Assembly (NCBI RefSeq): GCF_023074055.1
Contig: NZ_JADPKR010000108.1
Coordinates: forward strand, 248,001 to 312,000
Source: Bradyrhizobium sp. 141
GTDB taxonomy: Bacteria; Pseudomonadota; Alphaproteobacteria; Rhizobiales; Xanthobacteraceae
Direction of reading: 5' to 3'
Length of the DNA stretch: 64,000 nucleotides
In this document: positions 61,721 to 64,000 of the stretch, one piece after another
How the letters are laid out: each line of letters starts with the position of its first letter
Numbering within the stretch: position 1 is the stretch's first letter
Program-made: the position numbers and the translations under genes
Notes under the pieces: model-generated
Seen by the model: only the letters and a program-made list of their open reading frames with translations
What the model was told of the DNA's origin: nothing
Databases searched by the model: none

Positions 61721-62395
61721 TCACCAGACGCCTGGCACCAGGCGATAGCGCACCCGTGCGGCGTAGTCGGCATAGCCCGGCAGGCCCTCGCGCAAGGTGC
61801 GTTCCTCGATTCCGATGCGGATCGCGAACAAGAGGACCAGGATCGGGACCATCAGAAGTCCCCACCACGAGCCCAGCAGCAGCGGCACGCCGGCAAAGAA
61901 CAGGATCATGCCGCCATACATGGGATGACGCACATGGGCGTAGGGGCCGGTCGAGATCACGCGTTGCGCGCGCTCGGCTTGCAGCTTCACCACGGGGGCA
62001 GCGAACGAGTTCTCGCGGAACACCCAGAGTGTGAACAGCGTCGAGAGCAGGAACAGCGCGAGGCCGAACGCCTGCAACGCGACCGGCATGTCAGACCATT
62101 GAATGCGCCGGTCGATGCCTATCAGCACCAGCCAGGCCAGCATCGCAATGACGAAGACGCTCATGAACACCTTGTCGGCGGCGGGCTGGTCCTGCTGCAG
62201 GACCGGCCGCAGACGTTCGGCGAGCAGCGCCGGATCGATCCGGTAGAGCCACCAGCCGCAGAGCGGGCCGAGCAGGGTACATGTTGCGAGGAACACCCAG
62301 GCCGAGGGCCAGCGCAAGGTCCCTGCAGACGCGAACAGCAGCGCGCCCATCGCGACGGTGGTGATCGTGTTCTGCAGCAGCAGTTTGGCGATCAT
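61721..62395 (-). CDS. Isoprenylcysteine carboxyl methyltransferase-like membrane protein
   Basis: A 224-residue protein with about five hydrophobic helices. The C-terminal ICMT/PEMT-type motif reads 'STGPYAHVRHPMYGGMILFF', and 'EERTLREGLPGYADYAARVR' with 'YRLVPGVW' follows. This is the SAM/lipid-binding signature of the family. The bacterial substrates are mostly unknown. I start at MIAKLLLQNTITT; the longer opening includes non-conserved residues and covers the LuxR-type remnant. Confidence 0.85.
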   Translation of the reverse strand: MIAKLLLQNTITTVAMGALLFASAGTLRWPSAWVFLATCTLLGPLCGWWLYRIDPALLAERLRPVLQQDQPAADKVFMSVFVIAMLAWLVLIGIDRRIQWSDMPVALQAFGLALFLLSTLFTLWVFRENSFAAPVVKLQAERAQRVISTGPYAHVRHPMYGGMILFFAGVPLLLGSWWGLLMVPILVLLFAIRIGIEERTLREGLPGYADYAARVRYRLVPGVW

Positions 62396-62480
62396 TGTCG
62401 ATCTTGTTCCATCCCACGCCGGTGCATTGATCGCACTTGTTTCCGGCAAACATGCGACCGCGACGCGACAGCGATTGTGG

Positions 62481-62846
62481 TCAGACCTTGATCGGTGGCG
62501 TAATGGCCGCCACGAGCCGAACCAGATCCGCCTGTCGTTTGGTTCCGGTCTTGGCGAAGATCCGGACGAGATGAGTCTTGATCGCCGTTTCGGCGATACC
62601 CATGCTTCTGGCGACGTCAGGAACCCCGCCGATCTCGACAATGGACAGCAAGACGCGCAGCTCGGTCGACGTCAGCTTGAACAGCTTCCGGACGAGGTCG
62701 GGCGCGACGATCGTATCGAGCGCGGCCTTGCTGACGAACAGCAGGGCGCAGGCGTCGTAGCTGGCTGCGAATCTTTGCCGCCGCCCGGCGGTCAGCGGCA
62801 GGAGATGGGCGACATAATGCGAGCCGTCGCGGGCCGTCGGATGCAA
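62481..62846 (-). pseudogene. LuxR-type HTH regulator, C-terminal remnant
   Basis: The 121-residue opening encodes only the end of a longer regulator: 'HPTARDGSHYVAHLLPLTAG' followed by the LuxR-type HTH 'KLTSTELRVLLSIVEIGGVP' and 'ARSMGIAETAIKTHLVRIFA'. Relatives I recall are about 370 residues, with an N-terminal sensing region. Here the frame continues only about 22 codons upstream ('SILSKTDRPIRSI') before a stop at about 62915, and the only start is a weak TTG. It is therefore probably a 5'-truncated, non-functional copy. Expression of a minimal DNA-binding domain cannot be ruled out. Confidence 0.6.
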
Positions 62847-62897
62847 CGAGATGCTCCGGATCGACCGAATTGGGCGATCCGTCTTCGAGAGGATCGA

Positions 62898-63071
62898 TCA
62901 GGCGAGCTGATCGATCCGCGTGCCCTGACCCGGCGGCAGCGGCGCGGGCGGCTGCGGCTTGTAGGTCGGGTCGGCGTCCTTGGTCTTGGTTTGATCGTCC
63001 TGCTGCTTGGTCGTGTCGTAGCTCGGAACCACGATCGCGATCGGCGGCGGTGCTACGGTAGAAACCTTCAT
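62898..63071 (-). CDS. Small proline-rich hypothetical protein
   Basis: A 57-residue protein, MKVSTVAPPPIAIVVPSYDT..., ending 'PAPLPPGQGTRIDQLA'. It resembles short conserved proteins of unknown function in Bradyrhizobium (from memory). TGAGG eight bases before the ATG supports the start; longer in-frame openings run through the upstream repeat and are unlikely. It is followed directly by the LuxR remnant on the same strand. Confidence 0.6.
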   Translation of the reverse strand: MKVSTVAPPPIAIVVPSYDTTKQQDDQTKTKDADPTYKPQPPAPLPPGQGTRIDQLA

Positions 63072-63417
63072 CCGCAAATCCTCACACATGGAAACAATTG
63101 ACCCTGCGCTGAGAGGACCGAAAATTCCTTCAAGCCAATCGTTAAAATGCGAGGGATCTGGTGCGGTGGAAGAGGCTGCTTTCGCGTCCGCCACGCGCCA
63201 ATTGCGTGAGACGACGAGACGTCTCCTCGTCATTGCGAGGAGCTCGTGCGACGAAGCAATCCAGACTGCCTCCGCGGAGAGGTTTCTCGATTGCTTCCGC
63301 CTTCGCCAAGGCTTCGGCGGACAAGTCGCTGCGCTTGCAATGACGGAATGTGTGGTGGGCGGCGTCGCGATGCGTTGCGACGCCGAGCGCGTAATAAGAG
63401 CGAAGGCAGTGCCCCGC
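63072..63417. other. 346-base interval with REP-like repeat
   Basis: It contains the palindromic element at 63229-63344, and nothing else I can name. Confidence 0.5.
63229..63344. repeat. REP-like palindrome (longer variant)
   Basis: It runs from GTCATTGCGAGGAGCTC to CTTGCAATGAC, with inner CCGCCTTCGCC-AAGGCTTCGGCGG pairing. The inner segment (GCCTTCGCCAAGGCTTCGGC) also occurs, inverted, near 783-815. Confidence 0.8.
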
Positions 63418-63891
63418 CTATTCGTCCTTGCCGCGCGTGATGGCGATCGACGCATCCTTCTTGGTGCGCGTGCATTCCATGTTGAGCCGCCGATAGCGCA
63501 TGCTGATCCTGTCGCCGCGCAGCAGCCCCATCCGCTTCAGGCAGCGTGTCGCGCCCGTCGTGGTGTCGTCCTTCGTCACGGTGAAGACGATCGCCGCCAT
63601 CGATCCCACCAGCGCATAAAACTCCGGCGTGGGCTTGCGATCACCCTTGGCATAAAGCTCGATGGAATATTTGTCGCCGCGGCAGCCGACGGACAACTCC
63701 TTGGCCGCCGGGTGCGTCAGGTAAACGACGTTGGCTGCCCGGAAATTCACCTTGAGGCGATCGACCTGGTTCGCCAGCTCCTTGGCGCTGTCGTCGCAGC
63801 GGTCGGCGCGCGCAGGCGAGGCGAGGGTCACAAGGCCGGTGATGGCGGCGGCGACCAGGATCGCGCCGCGGACGTTCAGTTTCAATGTCAT
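63418..63891 (-). CDS. Secreted conserved hypothetical protein
   Basis: A 157-residue protein with a signal peptide (GAILVAAAITGLVTLASPAR then A). The mature part starts 'DRCDDSAKELANQVDRLKVN' and contains four cysteines, likely two disulfides. 'FYALVGSMAAIVFTVTKDDT' is a hydrophobic strand region. I do not recognise a named domain; similar periplasmic proteins are frequent in Bradyrhizobium. The ATG follows 'AAGGGGCTTTTCATC'. No operon partner is visible; the window ends 109 bases upstream of its start. Confidence 0.75.
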   Translation of the reverse strand: MTLKLNVRGAILVAAAITGLVTLASPARADRCDDSAKELANQVDRLKVNFRAANVVYLTHPAAKELSVGCRGDKYSIELYAKGDRKPTPEFYALVGSMAAIVFTVTKDDTTTGATRCLKRMGLLRGDRISMRYRRLNMECTRTKKDASIAITRGKDE

Positions 63892-64000
63892 GATGAAAAG
63901 CCCCTTAGGGCGCGCATTCAACCGTCGTCGCGCCCGGAGTGCAAGGGCGGGCGCGAGCCTTTCCACGTGCTGTACCAGTGCCTTCCTGAGCCCGAGCCTA

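Overview
The window looks like a chromosomal segment of a Bradyrhizobium-type alphaproteobacterium. It is GC-rich and carries many short palindromic dispersed repeats that I recognise from that genus. Its flagellar genes are of the large 'thick' (subpolar) flagellum type, with flagellins of about 760 residues. The protein families are also alphaproteobacterial: FlbT, FlaF, FliX, MotE, a DUF6468 protein, CckA and a Zn-poor DksA. The organism assignment is inference from these traits; no marker gene such as rRNA is present.

Layout. Positions 1-5000 hold housekeeping and accessory genes: a partial MocR-type regulator, a DUF1127 protein, a universal stress protein, a SixA-like phosphatase, an FAD oxidoreductase and MsrB, plus a repeat-rich 1.1 kb gap. 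From 5.1 to 11.2 kb lie flgE-flgK-flgL behind a sigma-54-type promoter. From 11.2 to 16.4 kb lies an unfamiliar, tightly packed four-gene cassette: a GT-A-like protein, a PLP enzyme, an ATP-grasp ligase and a PLP decarboxylase. It sits behind a perfect CtrA-type box and ends in a strong hairpin. From 16.5 to 25.4 kb are flbT (minus strand), three tandem giant flagellin genes each with its own terminator, and flaF, so the opposing flagellin regulators bracket the array. From 25.5 to 28.7 kb are a FlaG-like gene, flgN-like, flgJ-like and flgI (minus), divergent from fliX. From 28.8 to 31.8 kb are a HxlR regulator/NAD(P)-binding protein pair, dksA and a hydratase. From 32 to 35.5 kb is flgF-flgG-flgA-flgH (minus) with its own sigma-54-type promoter, and from 35.9 to 38.8 kb fliL-fliM-DUF6468-motE.

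From 38.9 to 45.8 kb is a non-flagellar insert with small proteins, a 1381-residue FecR/VCBS/RTX secreted protein, a separate FecR protein and a TPR protein. From 46 to 49.7 kb is a 1239-residue periplasmic TPR protein preceded by two CtrA-type boxes. From 50 to 58.3 kb are fliO-fliP (minus) and flgB-flgC-fliE-fliQ-fliR-flhB followed by cckA. The rest (58.6-64 kb) holds a Tim44-like protein, a lectin-like secreted protein, a GST, an isoprenylcysteine methyltransferase-like protein, a truncated LuxR-type regulator and small conserved proteins.

How it fits together. The window encodes rod (FlgB, C, F, G, FliE), rings (FlgH, I, A), hook and junction (FlgE, K, L), filament, most of the export gate (FliO, P, Q, R, FlhB), switch (FliM) and stator accessory (FliL, MotE) parts. 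Five exact TTAA-N7-TTAA sites and one near match lie upstream of flagellar or neighbouring transcription units, and the CckA kinase that feeds the CtrA phosphorelay is encoded in the same block. This suggests cell-cycle control of the class II genes and of two uncharacterised units: the four-gene cassette and the giant TPR gene. Late genes (flgE-K-L, flgF-G-A-H) carry sigma-54-type promoters instead. The four-gene cassette is the best candidate for an undescribed system; a role in modifying flagellin or a cell-surface molecule is plausible but unproven.
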